This document shows positions 29,072 to 38,822 of a stretch of 42,735 nt of DNA, in pieces (the first letter of the stretch is position 1; every line of letters begins with the position of its first letter). The stretch spans positions 1-42,735 of IMG/VR virus record IMGVR_UViG_3300043331_000306; one strand, given 5' to 3'. The position numbers and the translations under genes were made by a program. This DNA comes from a virus. The notes beneath the pieces were generated by a model. That model ran no database searches and was not told the DNA's origin. It saw only the letters and a list, made by a program, of their open reading frames with translations.

Positions 29072-29373
29072 TGCCACGAGTTTCTCCAGTCGCTCCTTCT
29101 ATTGCGATCAACCTGGATCGCATTAAGGATCATGAGCTGAGAGCGCAGATAGATGGCATCTTTCGGCAGCTCACTCATATCCTCTCAGGTATTCGCCGCG
29201 ACGTGGCACTGGTCGATCACCAGTACGTCAGCCAGAACGCGCAGCCGACTCCGGAGGAAGGAGAGCTGCTCGTGTGGAAGGATGCTGATGCAGGAGCTGG
29301 GCAGCCAGAGGCCTATCTCGTGACGAAGCAGAATGGCGTGGTCTACACTTTCGCATCCGTGGAGACTGTGTGA
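29071..29373 (+). CDS. small tail-associated protein
   Basis: A 100-residue protein starting MPRVSPVAPSIAINLDRIKD, overlapping the fibre stop by one base. N-terminal helix (HELRAQIDGIFRQLTHILSG), then strands (GELLVWKDADAGAGQPEAYL). This resembles small proteins found between fibre and tail-knob genes. The exact role is unknown. Confidence 0.58.
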   Translation: MPRVSPVAPSIAINLDRIKDHELRAQIDGIFRQLTHILSGIRRDVALVDHQYVSQNAQPTPEEGELLVWKDADAGAGQPEAYLVTKQNGVVYTFASVETV

Positions 29374-31142
29374 CGTACGAACTCAAAGTCGAGGGCGATA
29401 AAGAAGAGTGGCAGAAGACCTCTATAGCCAGCCTGATAGGCGGCTTGAATGTACTTGAGCGCTCTGATCAGATTGATCCCAGCGAGTCTGTCACCTGCAG
29501 GAATGTAATCCTGAAGAGTGGGAAGGTCTACCAGGATACGGGCTATACCACCTTCGGCGATGCTGTAGTAGGAACGCCACAGGCGGACTACCAGTTCTTC
29601 AAGAAGAATGGCACGAGTGAGTTGATGCTCGTGACTACTGCGACTGTATATCGCTTCTCAGAGACAGTTGATCAGTGGCAGTACGTTAAGGGAACGGCTG
29701 GGACGACTACTACTGCGCAGGCGAACGCTGGTGCGACCTCAGTTACAGTGAACAGCATCGTCGGTTTCTCCGACAATGACAGGATCGGGATCACACTTGA
29801 CGATGGGTCTCAGCATAAGACCGCAGTGAATGGAGCGCCAGCAGGTAGCACCATCACCTTTGACGATGCGATCCCTGCTGGACGCAACGCTCCGAATGGT
29901 ACGGCAGTTGTGCGAGCAGTCGTACTCACAGGCGACTTGGATCGCACAGTCATCATGGACACTGTAGCCAGTCATGACTGGTTCGTGTTCACGAATGGAG
30001 TGGATATTGTCAAGCGGTATGACGGCATGGACTGTGTGGATGTGCCGAACCTGCCGTCAAGTGGCAATACTATCTGTCAAGCTCTACGAGTGTACAATAA
30101 GGCGCTCTTCCTGCTGAACACAACTGAGGGTGGAACAGCACACCCACAGAGAGCTCGTCGAAGTGACATTGGTGATCCGACAAACTGGACTACTGGCACA
30201 GCCGGCTTTGATGATCTATTCGATGACTCCGATCACATCAAAGCGGGAGAGATACTTGGGCCGTATCTGATCGTGTACCGCGATCGGTCAATCGAACGCG
30301 GCCAGTTCATCGGCTCAGGTGGAATCAACTACCACTTCGAGTCGATGATTAAGGGGGAGGGAGTTCCTTCGTCGCAGTGCATTGTGGACATGGGGGACTA
30401 CCATACGTTCATAGGGCACTCGAACATCTACGACTACCGCGGCACCTTCGATATTGAGCCGCTAGCGGATGATGTTCACTCGAAGTTCTTTGGGCCTGAG
30501 GCAGACGTCAATCCTATCGCGAGGAAGCGAATCTTTGCCTTCTTTGTTGAAGAGTTGAATGAGCGCTGGTTCTTCTTCCCAAGCACCAACTCGGAGAACT
30601 GTGACATCCTGCTGAGGAATAACATCAGCGAAGAGAACTTCGCGGAGCGGCGGTTTGCTCATGCTTTCGTCGGCTACGGATTCTATACGAAGCAAGAGAC
30701 GGATGACTGGGCATCGCTAGTAGGAGATTGGGCTGCTCAGACCTGGGTCTGGGGTACGGCGGCACTCAGTGCAGATGCTCCAACGACACATCTGTGTTCG
30801 GTTGGAACGCAGGTTTACGAGTACGATTACTTCCACACCACCGACGCTGGAGCAGCTATCAGCTATGTGCTGGAGACTAAGGACTTTCTCTTGCCGGAAG
30901 CGGTGTTCCGTTTCGACAGCATCGAGGGGTACTTGCGCGGCTCGAACGTTCTGATAGAATACAGCACGGATGGTGGAGAGAACTGGAACACGCTGGGAAC
31001 TGTGAACAACACGCTGAATAGAAGGTTTGCTGAGTTCGTCCAGTTTGTAACGGATAGAGTTCGCTTTCGGTTTAGCGGCAGCGATACTCAATTCATGTTG
31101 AGTTTCTTCGAGTTCTACTGGCGCTGGGAAGCGCCGCGTTAG
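29370..31142 (+). CDS. tail stabilisation/knob-like protein
   Basis: A 590-residue protein from GTG 29370, overlapping the previous stop. It starts with IASLIGGLNVLERSDQIDPS, the usual beginning of short-tail stabilisation proteins (they carry a GGLN....L.P.E....N motif), and continues as a long strand-rich, propeller-like domain (SHDWFVFTNGVDIVKRYDGM; AGEILGPYLIVYRDRSIERG). A small Ig-like insertion at about 115-185 (TAQANAGATSVTVNSIVGFS) is likely. Similar proteins cap the portal or adaptor channel in P22-like phages. Confidence 0.72.
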   Translation: MTYELKVEGDKEEWQKTSIASLIGGLNVLERSDQIDPSESVTCRNVILKSGKVYQDTGYTTFGDAVVGTPQADYQFFKKNGTSELMLVTTATVYRFSETVDQWQYVKGTAGTTTTAQANAGATSVTVNSIVGFSDNDRIGITLDDGSQHKTAVNGAPAGSTITFDDAIPAGRNAPNGTAVVRAVVLTGDLDRTVIMDTVASHDWFVFTNGVDIVKRYDGMDCVDVPNLPSSGNTICQALRVYNKALFLLNTTEGGTAHPQRARRSDIGDPTNWTTGTAGFDDLFDDSDHIKAGEILGPYLIVYRDRSIERGQFIGSGGINYHFESMIKGEGVPSSQCIVDMGDYHTFIGHSNIYDYRGTFDIEPLADDVHSKFFGPEADVNPIARKRIFAFFVEELNERWFFFPSTNSENCDILLRNNISEENFAERRFAHAFVGYGFYTKQETDDWASLVGDWAAQTWVWGTAALSADAPTTHLCSVGTQVYEYDYFHTTDAGAAISYVLETKDFLLPEAVFRFDSIEGYLRGSNVLIEYSTDGGENWNTLGTVNNTLNRRFAEFVQFVTDRVRFRFSGSDTQFMLSFFEFYWRWEAPR

Positions 31143-31151
31143 GAGACGGCC

Positions 31152-32018
31152 ATGGCTGAAATCAGTTCTTACGGAGGTGGAAGAAGCTCAGGTTCGTTCG
31201 CCAGCAATCAGATGAACACTGGCGAGACGATGGTCAACCTGCTGTTCGGGACTGTCCCTGAAGCGCTGCTCAGGACTAGCGGGCTACTCACTCCTGAGCA
31301 AGAAGCGACGCTGAGGGCTCTCCTGTCGAGGCTCGGGACTGGAGAGGGAAGCGTTCCGTATGAAGGGGAGCTGGTGGCTCCCGCCAGCGACTTGGAAGGT
31401 CTGTCCCTGCAAGCACTCGAAGAGAGGATCATGCAGCAAGCGACTGGAGAGTCGCCACAGGCTTCCGCAGAGACTGCGCTGCGCGATCTGATCGAGCGTG
31501 GCGGAGGTCCAGTCGACTTCGAGGAATACTACCGCTCCAGCATCCGAGACCCGCTGGTGCAGGAGTTCCAGGAGAGGATCCTGCCGGAGCTGACGCGCCG
31601 CTACGGTAGCAGTGGAGCCTTTGGATCAGATCGCATGACAGCGGAGCAGCAGGCTGCAGAGCGGCTCACCAAGACCCTCGCCGGAGCGCGAGGAGAGCTC
31701 GCGTTTCGTACACAGGAGTCGGCTGCCGATCGTCTGCTGAAGGCCATCGGTGCTGCGCCAGGGCTCGAGGGCGGTGGCGCGGACACCCTGCTCAAGCTGA
31801 TGCAAGGAGCAGCGCTGCCACGACAGCTGCAGCAAGCTCGACTCACTGCAGAGTACGGTGAGTTCCAGCGGCAGCAGGCGCAGAAGTCTCAGCGAATCCA
31901 GCAGATTCTCACTGCGCTTGGAGTGAAGACGAAGGAGAACATCCCGCAGAACATCCCCGGTACGAAAGGGATTTTCACCGAAGTACTCGGGATGGGTGGC
32001 GGAGGGGGATTCTTCTAA
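31152..32018 (+). CDS. internal virion protein, small
   Basis: A 288-residue protein starting MAEISSYGGGRSSGSFASNQ with AGGAG 6 nt upstream. Mostly helical and Gln/Ala/Leu/Glu-rich (AEQQAAERLTKTLAGARGEL; LPRQLQQARLTAEYGEFQRQ), with a Gly-rich end (GMGGGGGFF). Such proteins are packed in the capsid and ejected with DNA in short-tailed phages. It is the first of three in a row. Confidence 0.65.
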   Translation: MAEISSYGGGRSSGSFASNQMNTGETMVNLLFGTVPEALLRTSGLLTPEQEATLRALLSRLGTGEGSVPYEGELVAPASDLEGLSLQALEERIMQQATGESPQASAETALRDLIERGGGPVDFEEYYRSSIRDPLVQEFQERILPELTRRYGSSGAFGSDRMTAEQQAAERLTKTLAGARGELAFRTQESAADRLLKAIGAAPGLEGGGADTLLKLMQGAALPRQLQQARLTAEYGEFQRQQAQKSQRIQQILTALGVKTKENIPQNIPGTKGIFTEVLGMGGGGGFF

Positions 32019-32023
32019 ACTGG

Positions 32024-32040
32024 TGTACCAATTTGGTACA
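32024..32040. repeat. 17-bp dispersed palindrome, copy 7
   Basis: Exact TGTACCAATTTGGTACA filling the 34-bp gap between two internal virion protein genes and ending 12 nt before ATG 32053. The ribosome site GAGG lies in between. Confidence 0.95.
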
Positions 32041-32052
32041 TGAGGATACATC

Positions 32053-33222
32053 ATGCCAGATCCACTAGTCAACGTCCCGAAGATCTCTCCTGAAACCGGA
32101 GAGCATCTTCTGAGCAGAGTCATGGACAGAGAAGCTCAGCGCCAGCAAAGGAAGACGGTGGTGAACTTCTTCGAGGCTATCCAAGCAGCTGGCAGCCGCG
32201 AGCGAGCTCTGGACGTGGTGAGGAATTACTCTACGGAGTTCCGTAATGAGAAGGACATCACCACTGCGTTCAGGGCGGTGGATGAGTTCTATCCCGAATC
32301 ATCGAGGGAGGTGAAGCAGGTCACTGTGTACAACGCACAGGGACAGCCGACTACTACCTTCATGTCAGCGCAAGAGGCTGTGGGACTCACGCCGGAGGAG
32401 GTGGTGCGACGCTTCGGAGAGGGAGCATCGCTGACCAAGCCAGACATGGCGGACTTCTACAGTCAGCCAGATGAGAAGGGGGCTGTGCAAGTACTTGGTC
32501 GGTTCCCTGTCAGTCAGCGGCCCCAGGGTGCAGTCACGCTGCCTGAGCTGACCGCGGCCAGGCAATTCCGAGCGGAGGAGCGGGCGGATAAGCGCTTTGC
32601 GCTGAGCGAGGAGAAGTTCAGATCGTGGTTTGATCTGGCAGAGAAGCGCTGGATGGAGTCGCTGAAGAAGCTCGGCGGGACTGCAGAGGACAAGGATCGA
32701 ACCTTCGCTCGGCAGATTCTCAACGATGCGACCAGACTCACGCTCACATCCCTTAATGGTCGAGTGCTGGCAGATGGCTCCTTCTTCCTGGGAGACGACA
32801 ACAGAGTGGATATTTGGGAGAAGCGACTGCGCTACATCTCGAATGCGATGGAGTCGAATCCAGAGCTCTCTCCCAATCTCGCGCTGAAGCTGGCGAACGA
32901 TGCGGCGAAGCTGTATCCGCTCAAGTCGACTGATCCGCTCGCACCGAAGGAAGAGCCACCGAAGCCTGCAGCGGAGAAGCCAGGGGGGCTCAGCCGAGCA
33001 GTGGATGCAGTCAGCAGAGCGGTTGGCTTGGGCGGAGAGAAGAAGCCAGCAGCGAAGCCTGGAGAGAAGAAACCCGCTGTCGAGCAAACGCCAGCGCAGC
33101 AGATCAAGCAGCGAGCGACAGAGATTACAGGTCGCGCTGATCTGACTGATGATCAGAAGAAAGCTGCGCTCGCCAAGCTGCGTGAGATCGCTCGCAAGAA
33201 CAACGTCAAGGTGGATTTCTAA
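32053..33222 (+). CDS. internal virion protein, medium
   Basis: A 389-residue protein starting MPDPLVNVPKISPETGEHLL with GAGG 7 nt upstream. Helical throughout, with charged segments (EERADKRFALSEEKFRSWFD) and a Lys/Pro/Ala-rich linker before the last helix (EPPKPAAEKPGGLSRAV; KKPAAKPGEKKPAVE). The end (DLTDDQKKAALAKLREIARK) is a compact helical module. It is probably ejected with DNA. The stop overlaps the next start (TAATG). Confidence 0.66.
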   Translation: MPDPLVNVPKISPETGEHLLSRVMDREAQRQQRKTVVNFFEAIQAAGSRERALDVVRNYSTEFRNEKDITTAFRAVDEFYPESSREVKQVTVYNAQGQPTTTFMSAQEAVGLTPEEVVRRFGEGASLTKPDMADFYSQPDEKGAVQVLGRFPVSQRPQGAVTLPELTAARQFRAEERADKRFALSEEKFRSWFDLAEKRWMESLKKLGGTAEDKDRTFARQILNDATRLTLTSLNGRVLADGSFFLGDDNRVDIWEKRLRYISNAMESNPELSPNLALKLANDAAKLYPLKSTDPLAPKEEPPKPAAEKPGGLSRAVDAVSRAVGLGGEKKPAAKPGEKKPAVEQTPAQQIKQRATEITGRADLTDDQKKAALAKLREIARKNNVKVDF

Positions 33223-36200
33223 TGCCACTCGATCTGTCGGATGAAGCGCTGGGGCTGCCGACTGCACCGGCGGCCAAGAAAGGGAACGGCCTCGATCTGA
33301 GCGACGAGGCTCTCGGCCTGCCGCCAGTCGAGACGAAGCAGCCTCGCAGTGGACTAGGCATCCTGCCAGGCCCGCTCGGTATCCTCCAGCAGAAGCTCGC
33401 GCCGGAGGTGCAGGAGGAGATGCGCGCTGCCTGGGAGGGACTGTGGAGTATGGGTAGTGCAGCCTACGGTGGGCTCAAGGGAGTGTTCAAGGGCGGAGTT
33501 GCAGCTACAGCTGGACTACCGTTCGGAGAGGTCTTCAGGGAAGAGTTCGACTCCACCGTAGAGAACGCAGCGGAGATATACAAGCCGCTGTCGCCCGAAG
33601 GTCCTACGCTCACGCATAAGCTGGGGGATATGCTCACTCGAGCTGTGCAGTCGAGCGGAGACTTCGTGATGGAGAAGGGACTGCCGCTTCCGGGGCCGCT
33701 AGGTATACTACAGCAGCGGGGAATGGTGAAAGGCCCTGGAGCAGGATCACCGGCCGCGGCAGCTGGGACGCAAGCCCTCGTCACCCTGGCAATGCTGGCA
33801 GCTCCGCTCGGTCGCAGGCAAGCGAAGGCTGGAGTGCCTCATCTCCCAACGTGGGAGGAGTTTGCAGGGAAGTATCCCGAGGCGGCGAAGGCGATCGACG
33901 CTAGCTCCCTCGGTGCTGTTCGCTGGCAGGAGGTTCGTGGCGCTAGCATCGCTGACATTGTAGGGAAGCAGATGGATGCAGAGCTCGGACTCAAAGGTGA
34001 GGCGGCGAAGCTACCCTTTGAGACAAAGGCTGCAATGGTGTTCGACAAGGTAGCGCCGAACGTCCCGCTGGGCGAGAAGCTGCAAGCTGTGCGAGCATTG
34101 AAGAGGAAGATCACTGAGCTCGACGCGGCGAGAGTTTCGTTCTCCCAGCAGCGTGGACTGCCGGCTCCCTCGGCACTCGAGGGCCCTATCACCGTGACGA
34201 AAGATGGCGTAGCGCTGACAGCGGAGCAAGCGCGTGCGCTAGAGCAAGAGTGGAGGACGAAGACTCCTTCACAGCGCGCAGACGAGTTGGGCATCAGTGT
34301 CGTCGGGCAGCTGAAGAAGCAAGCGAACAACGTGCTGAAGCATGAGCCAGGCTCTCCAGAGTACAACATGGAGATGTCTGCGATGGAGCGCATGTGGAAG
34401 CAAGCGTTTCCAGATGAGTACCTTGGGAAGCGGAGCGAAGCCCTGGACGCATTCATCAACTTCCGCGGCGACATGAGCTATCCACAGATACTTGAGAAGC
34501 TCGGCCCGGCGCGCTCCGAGGTGAAGGCAAGAGCGCGAGCGTGGAGGAAGATGGAGGAGGGAGCCATCGACATCGAGGGGATGGAGTATCTCCTCAACTC
34601 GTTCCGCGATCTGCCCAATCAGCCAGTTCTCAAGCGCGCTACCATTGTCGGTCAGCTGAACAGGCAGGGAGTCCCGGAGGCGGAGAAGCAGGCCGTGCTG
34701 CGCGCACTCCGTGACAAGGATACGATCACGCAGAAGGAGCTAGTCGGGAATGTAGCGATGGATATACTGCCGCTCAAGCCGGAGAAGATCGAGCTGCAGC
34801 CGTGGGACATCTTGGATGATGCGCCAGCGGAGTTTAAGATAGGGATTCGTCCTGGCACTGCAACCATCCGCGTCTGGGAAGGGCCAGTCAAGCACGGCAT
34901 CGAGACGAATCATCCAGAGATCTACGGCGACAGCGGGATCGCGCATACGCGCTTCTTCGATCGCGCTGGGACGAGGAGCATCGCCGAGATTCAGAGTGAC
35001 CTGATGCAGGGTGGGCTGAGTGCTCCTCAGCCACCGCGAGCCATCATGGATGCGATGGGTACAGTGGCTATGGGCCTGGAGCGTGGAGACTTCACTGTTC
35101 GTGATGTCGCTACGCAGGGAGGCTTCTTCCAGACGGTTAGAGAACAGTTGTATCTCAGCGAGACGAGAACACTGGACTATAAGCCAGATGCGCTAGTTGT
35201 AATGATCGACCGCAAGATCAAAGCGCTGGAGAAGGAAGTACCAACTGACACTGCAATCCGCCAGCGCATCCAGCCACTCGAGAAACGCTGGTATGAGCGC
35301 ATCATCATGGAGGAGAACAGGCTCGCAGCGCAGGAGGGAGTGATGAGGATGCGTGTGCCTACGCCTGAGACAGTGGCGAAGGTGGAGTTTTTCCCTACCA
35401 ACCGTGTTCAAGGAGAGCATAAGCTTAGCACACCTATAGTCGATCCAGAAAGCGGAAAGACTATAGTTAGAGCTCTTGTCACTGACTATGGGTCTGTCCT
35501 ACCTCTATTGGAAGATGGTAGCACTCTAGTCTCTGGCGGCAGGCCCAGGCTAGTAGCAGAAATAGATAAACAAATCCCTCGACAAGTTGCGCCCGCTCAC
35601 CAAACCATCCTCGACTTCTACAAGCGCGACGTGGCCGCCTTCGCTCGCGCTCGCTACGATGCCAAGGTAGTCGCGGACGAGTTCAACAACACCTGGCTCG
35701 AGTGGTCAGTCAAGCCTGAGGATGCGACGAAGAAGATCCCTGCCTTCGGAGGTCGGCAGCGTGGCGCTATCGACATCCCCGACTGGGAGGCCGTACAGAA
35801 AATGCGCCAGGCTGGAGCGACCGCAGCTCAACGCACAGCCGAGCGTGGGTGGGGAGTGCCGACTCCGGCCGACGATCAGCTCTACCAGAAGACTCAGAAG
35901 GCCTTCGAGGATAGTCGAGCGGCTGAGGTGGAGGGGCATAAGATCACTCTGGCCGGAGCGCTCAAGCGGCTGCGCCAGGAGACCGTGGCGCACGACTACG
36001 ACTTGCGCGTCGAACTCGAGCGCGCTGGCCCCTACGGAGACAAAGCAGTCCAGCGACTAGCTCTGCAGAACGGAGCGACGATGGCGGCGAAGTCTCGCAT
36101 GGACGCTATCAACGAGAACGTGTTCTCGAACCTCACTAGCGCCGAGAAGCGAAGCGTGGACGAGCTGATGAGGCTGCGTCGCATCATCGAGATTGACTCG

Positions 36201-38570
36201 TATAAAGGAGTAGGGAAGCACAAGCATCCGGAGGGAATTACTGGGCCGGAAGCTGAGGCCGTCGCGCTTCGGATGAAGAGAGAGCTGGGGGATGAACAGT
36301 TCGCTAAGATCTATGATGCGACGAATAGGGTCATGGCGGAGTACAAGGGCATCCTCAATCGCCGCTTGGAGAATGGACTGCTCAGTGAGGACAGCTACCT
36401 AAAGCTGATCCACTTCGACTACAGCCCTACGGAGTTCATCGACCTCATCGACCCGATGCAGACCTACACGGTGAAGGGGCAGAAGATCAGCGTGCGAACG
36501 AGCGGCGTCCCCTACCTCGAGCGTGGGAAGAAAGGCCGCGTGGTGATGGACAGCCAGCTCCTACTGGCCGAAGCGCTCGTCCGCTCCGAGAACGCGATCT
36601 TCAAGAACGATACGCTGAAAGCGCTGCACGAGTTGGCGAAGCAGGCTCCGGATAATCAAGTGGTGAGTCTGCCGAAAGCGAGTCTCATCGGCAAGGCTGG
36701 CACGGACAAAGCGTACATGAAGACTACGCCGAAGGGACAGGTGGCACTCGGCGTTCGCTTTGAGGGACGACAGGAGTTCGTCCTCATGCGAGACGACCTG
36801 GCGGAGCAGTTCGTGCGGCGGCCACAGATCATGTCTGAGTTCGTCAACACGATGGCGAGGATTGCGTCGGGCAGTGCGGTGGTCAAAGCGACTGCGACGA
36901 CCTACAATCCTACGTTCATCGTAGCGGGCTTGCCGATGGACGTACTCCATACGTGGCTCGCTTCCAGCACATACAGCCGACACTTCCCGAAGTTCGTCGG
37001 ACAGATGGGAGGTGACCTCATAGCCACGGCGAAGGATGCCTGGACAAAAGGGCCGGAGTATCAGCAAGCTCTGCGTGAGGGCTTGGGCTCTGCGTTCATG
37101 ACTCACGAGGGCCGTGGCTTCACCGGCATCACGGAGAAGACAGTGAGCATAGCAGAGCGCCAGATGATGCCGCGCTTCGACAGGCTCAAGTCTGCACTGT
37201 CTTACATGAATGAAGCAGCGGACATTTGGGTGAGGATGGCGCACCGCCACAGGCTCATCAGTCAGGGATTGCCGAGCGAGCAAGCAACTGGAATTGCACG
37301 CAATAGGCTGGACTACTCCGCCGGCGGCGAGTTCACTCGCGCAGTCGACACGGTGATTCCCTATACGAACGTCGCAGTCCAGGCGCTAGCGAAGGTGGCG
37401 AAGCAAGCCAATCGCGACCCAGCAGACTTCGCCACGAAGCTGGCCTGGGCGGGAGGAACTATTGCTGCGTGGCAGATGGCGAACATGATTTCCAGTCCGG
37501 AGACATGGCAGCAGATACCAACGGACGTGAAGCTGCGCTACCTCCCAATTACCTTTGGCGATCAGTGGTACATCCTGGACGCTGATGGAAACAAGCGCTA
37601 TGTGTATATGCCAGGAGTGCGCCTCGATGCAGTCGTCGAGCCCCTCTCGGCGACTCTCGTCGCAGGGTTGGAGAGTGCAGAGTTCGGCCGACCGCCAGAC
37701 AGGATCATTACCGAGGCTCTGCAGAACACGAACCCTGTGTTCGAGTTTGCTGCGCCGCCGACTATCGAGGCGATCAAGACCTACATGTCGAACTACGACG
37801 CCTTCACAGGTCGGCCGATCAGCCCTCAGTTCGGTCAAGTCAAGCCGGAGGATGAGGGCACGACCTTCGGCCGCGGTCAGCCGCCAGCGCTACTCTCTCA
37901 GCATATCAGCGGAGCAACAGGGCTTTCGGCCCCGCGCTTGGACGCGGCAGCAAGGAAAGTGATGAACACAAACAACTTGTATCTCGCTCTGGCAGGCTGG
38001 GGATACAAGCAGGTCTTCGGCGAGGTAGACCCACGCACAATGAGTCAGTCGACGGAGGAAATGCTGCTGAGGAATCCAGCAGTGCGTCCGTTCGTTCGAC
38101 TCACGAATCCGTCCACACGGTACTTGCGCGACATTGAGGAGCGGAGGATGGAGGAGGGTTCGCGGCGCAAGCAGATGACGGACAGCATAGATGACTTGCT
38201 CTTCCAGGTGAGGAAGGGGCAAGCGAACATCGAGCAGGTTCGCACCTACATCAACAATCAGCCAGCAGAGGAGAGGGAGTGGCTGTCGCAATATGCAGTG
38301 GTCGGGCACCGCGTTAAGGAGATCATGAACCGCTACGGTGCGAGTGAGGGGATACCGAATGAGAGCTGGTGGAGAGCGGTAGCGACACTCCCGCCGAGAG
38401 CTCGAGCGCAGGAGTTTTACGCACAGTGGCTTAGCGCAGACGCAGCGGACAGGCGACGGATGCAGGGGATTGCGCAGACCCTCCACAACGCAGGTGCAGG
38501 GTTCTGGAGTGAGAACTTCCAGCGCGAGCTAGCTAAGGAGCGGCAGCTCCTCGGAACGGAGCAACGCTAG
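33222..38570 (+). CDS. giant internal virion protein (1782 residues)
   Basis: The largest gene in the window. The N-terminus carries LDLSDEALGLP twice (residues 3-13 and 24-34). A central region near 570-590 contains GIAHTRFFDRAGTRSIAEIQ followed by SDLMQGG, as in large polyvalent proteins. The C-terminal third (ALSYMNEAADIWVRMAHRHR; IPYTNVAVQALAKVAKQANR) resembles ejected phage proteins of the LPD38 type as I recall it. It is probably an ejected core protein that helps DNA across the envelope. No lytic transglycosylase motif was confirmed. Residues about 727-790 are encoded by visibly more AT-rich sequence. Confidence 0.75.
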   Translation: MPLDLSDEALGLPTAPAAKKGNGLDLSDEALGLPPVETKQPRSGLGILPGPLGILQQKLAPEVQEEMRAAWEGLWSMGSAAYGGLKGVFKGGVAATAGLPFGEVFREEFDSTVENAAEIYKPLSPEGPTLTHKLGDMLTRAVQSSGDFVMEKGLPLPGPLGILQQRGMVKGPGAGSPAAAAGTQALVTLAMLAAPLGRRQAKAGVPHLPTWEEFAGKYPEAAKAIDASSLGAVRWQEVRGASIADIVGKQMDAELGLKGEAAKLPFETKAAMVFDKVAPNVPLGEKLQAVRALKRKITELDAARVSFSQQRGLPAPSALEGPITVTKDGVALTAEQARALEQEWRTKTPSQRADELGISVVGQLKKQANNVLKHEPGSPEYNMEMSAMERMWKQAFPDEYLGKRSEALDAFINFRGDMSYPQILEKLGPARSEVKARARAWRKMEEGAIDIEGMEYLLNSFRDLPNQPVLKRATIVGQLNRQGVPEAEKQAVLRALRDKDTITQKELVGNVAMDILPLKPEKIELQPWDILDDAPAEFKIGIRPGTATIRVWEGPVKHGIETNHPEIYGDSGIAHTRFFDRAGTRSIAEIQSDLMQGGLSAPQPPRAIMDAMGTVAMGLERGDFTVRDVATQGGFFQTVREQLYLSETRTLDYKPDALVVMIDRKIKALEKEVPTDTAIRQRIQPLEKRWYERIIMEENRLAAQEGVMRMRVPTPETVAKVEFFPTNRVQGEHKLSTPIVDPESGKTIVRALVTDYGSVLPLLEDGSTLVSGGRPRLVAEIDKQIPRQVAPAHQTILDFYKRDVAAFARARYDAKVVADEFNNTWLEWSVKPEDATKKIPAFGGRQRGAIDIPDWEAVQKMRQAGATAAQRTAERGWGVPTPADDQLYQKTQKAFEDSRAAEVEGHKITLAGALKRLRQETVAHDYDLRVELERAGPYGDKAVQRLALQNGATMAAKSRMDAINENVFSNLTSAEKRSVDELMRLRRIIEIDSYKGVGKHKHPEGITGPEAEAVALRMKRELGDEQFAKIYDATNRVMAEYKGILNRRLENGLLSEDSYLKLIHFDYSPTEFIDLIDPMQTYTVKGQKISVRTSGVPYLERGKKGRVVMDSQLLLAEALVRSENAIFKNDTLKALHELAKQAPDNQVVSLPKASLIGKAGTDKAYMKTTPKGQVALGVRFEGRQEFVLMRDDLAEQFVRRPQIMSEFVNTMARIASGSAVVKATATTYNPTFIVAGLPMDVLHTWLASSTYSRHFPKFVGQMGGDLIATAKDAWTKGPEYQQALREGLGSAFMTHEGRGFTGITEKTVSIAERQMMPRFDRLKSALSYMNEAADIWVRMAHRHRLISQGLPSEQATGIARNRLDYSAGGEFTRAVDTVIPYTNVAVQALAKVAKQANRDPADFATKLAWAGGTIAAWQMANMISSPETWQQIPTDVKLRYLPITFGDQWYILDADGNKRYVYMPGVRLDAVVEPLSATLVAGLESAEFGRPPDRIITEALQNTNPVFEFAAPPTIEAIKTYMSNYDAFTGRPISPQFGQVKPEDEGTTFGRGQPPALLSQHISGATGLSAPRLDAAARKVMNTNNLYLALAGWGYKQVFGEVDPRTMSQSTEEMLLRNPAVRPFVRLTNPSTRYLRDIEERRMEEGSRRKQMTDSIDDLLFQVRKGQANIEQVRTYINNQPAEEREWLSQYAVVGHRVKEIMNRYGASEGIPNESWWRAVATLPPRARAQEFYAQWLSADAADRRRMQGIAQTLHNAGAGFWSENFQRELAKERQLLGTEQR

Positions 38571-38710
38571 CTTGCTATCCACGTAGCGATTGTTTTCCAA
38601 AACAGGAAGCGGCGACGTAGTACTGGGGCGCAGGCTACTACAGCCCCACGCTTGACTACGAAGCCAGCGCAGATGTTGTTGTAGGTAACGCGGTAGAGTC
38701 CATCACGCAT
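38567..38710 (-). CDS. 47-residue conserved-type phage protein
   Basis: A leftward gene from ATG 38710 to TAG 38567, beginning MRDGLYRVTYNNICAGFVVK and continuing RGAVVACAPVLRRRFLFWKT. I recognise the pattern M.DG.YRVTY..ICAGFVV..G....CAP.LR....W from other phages, where it has no known function. No clear ribosome site precedes the ATG. Its stop codon and that of the giant gene share the palindrome CTAG. Confidence 0.7.
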   Translation of the reverse strand: MRDGLYRVTYNNICAGFVVKRGAVVACAPVLRRRFLFWKTIATWIAS

Positions 38711-38822
38711 ATTGGTAGGAGGGCTCGAAGCTTCTTACGCATGCCTCACTCCGGGTTGCGAGAGACTTGGTTCCACGCGGCCCAGTATCTCTAGCTAAGG
38801 CCCTCCCGTGATTGAACAGTGG

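Noticed and set aside
32365-33267. Leftward 300-codon open frame
   Set aside because: Antisense to the medium internal virion protein, with Leu/Arg-rich low-complexity sequence typical of a shadow frame.
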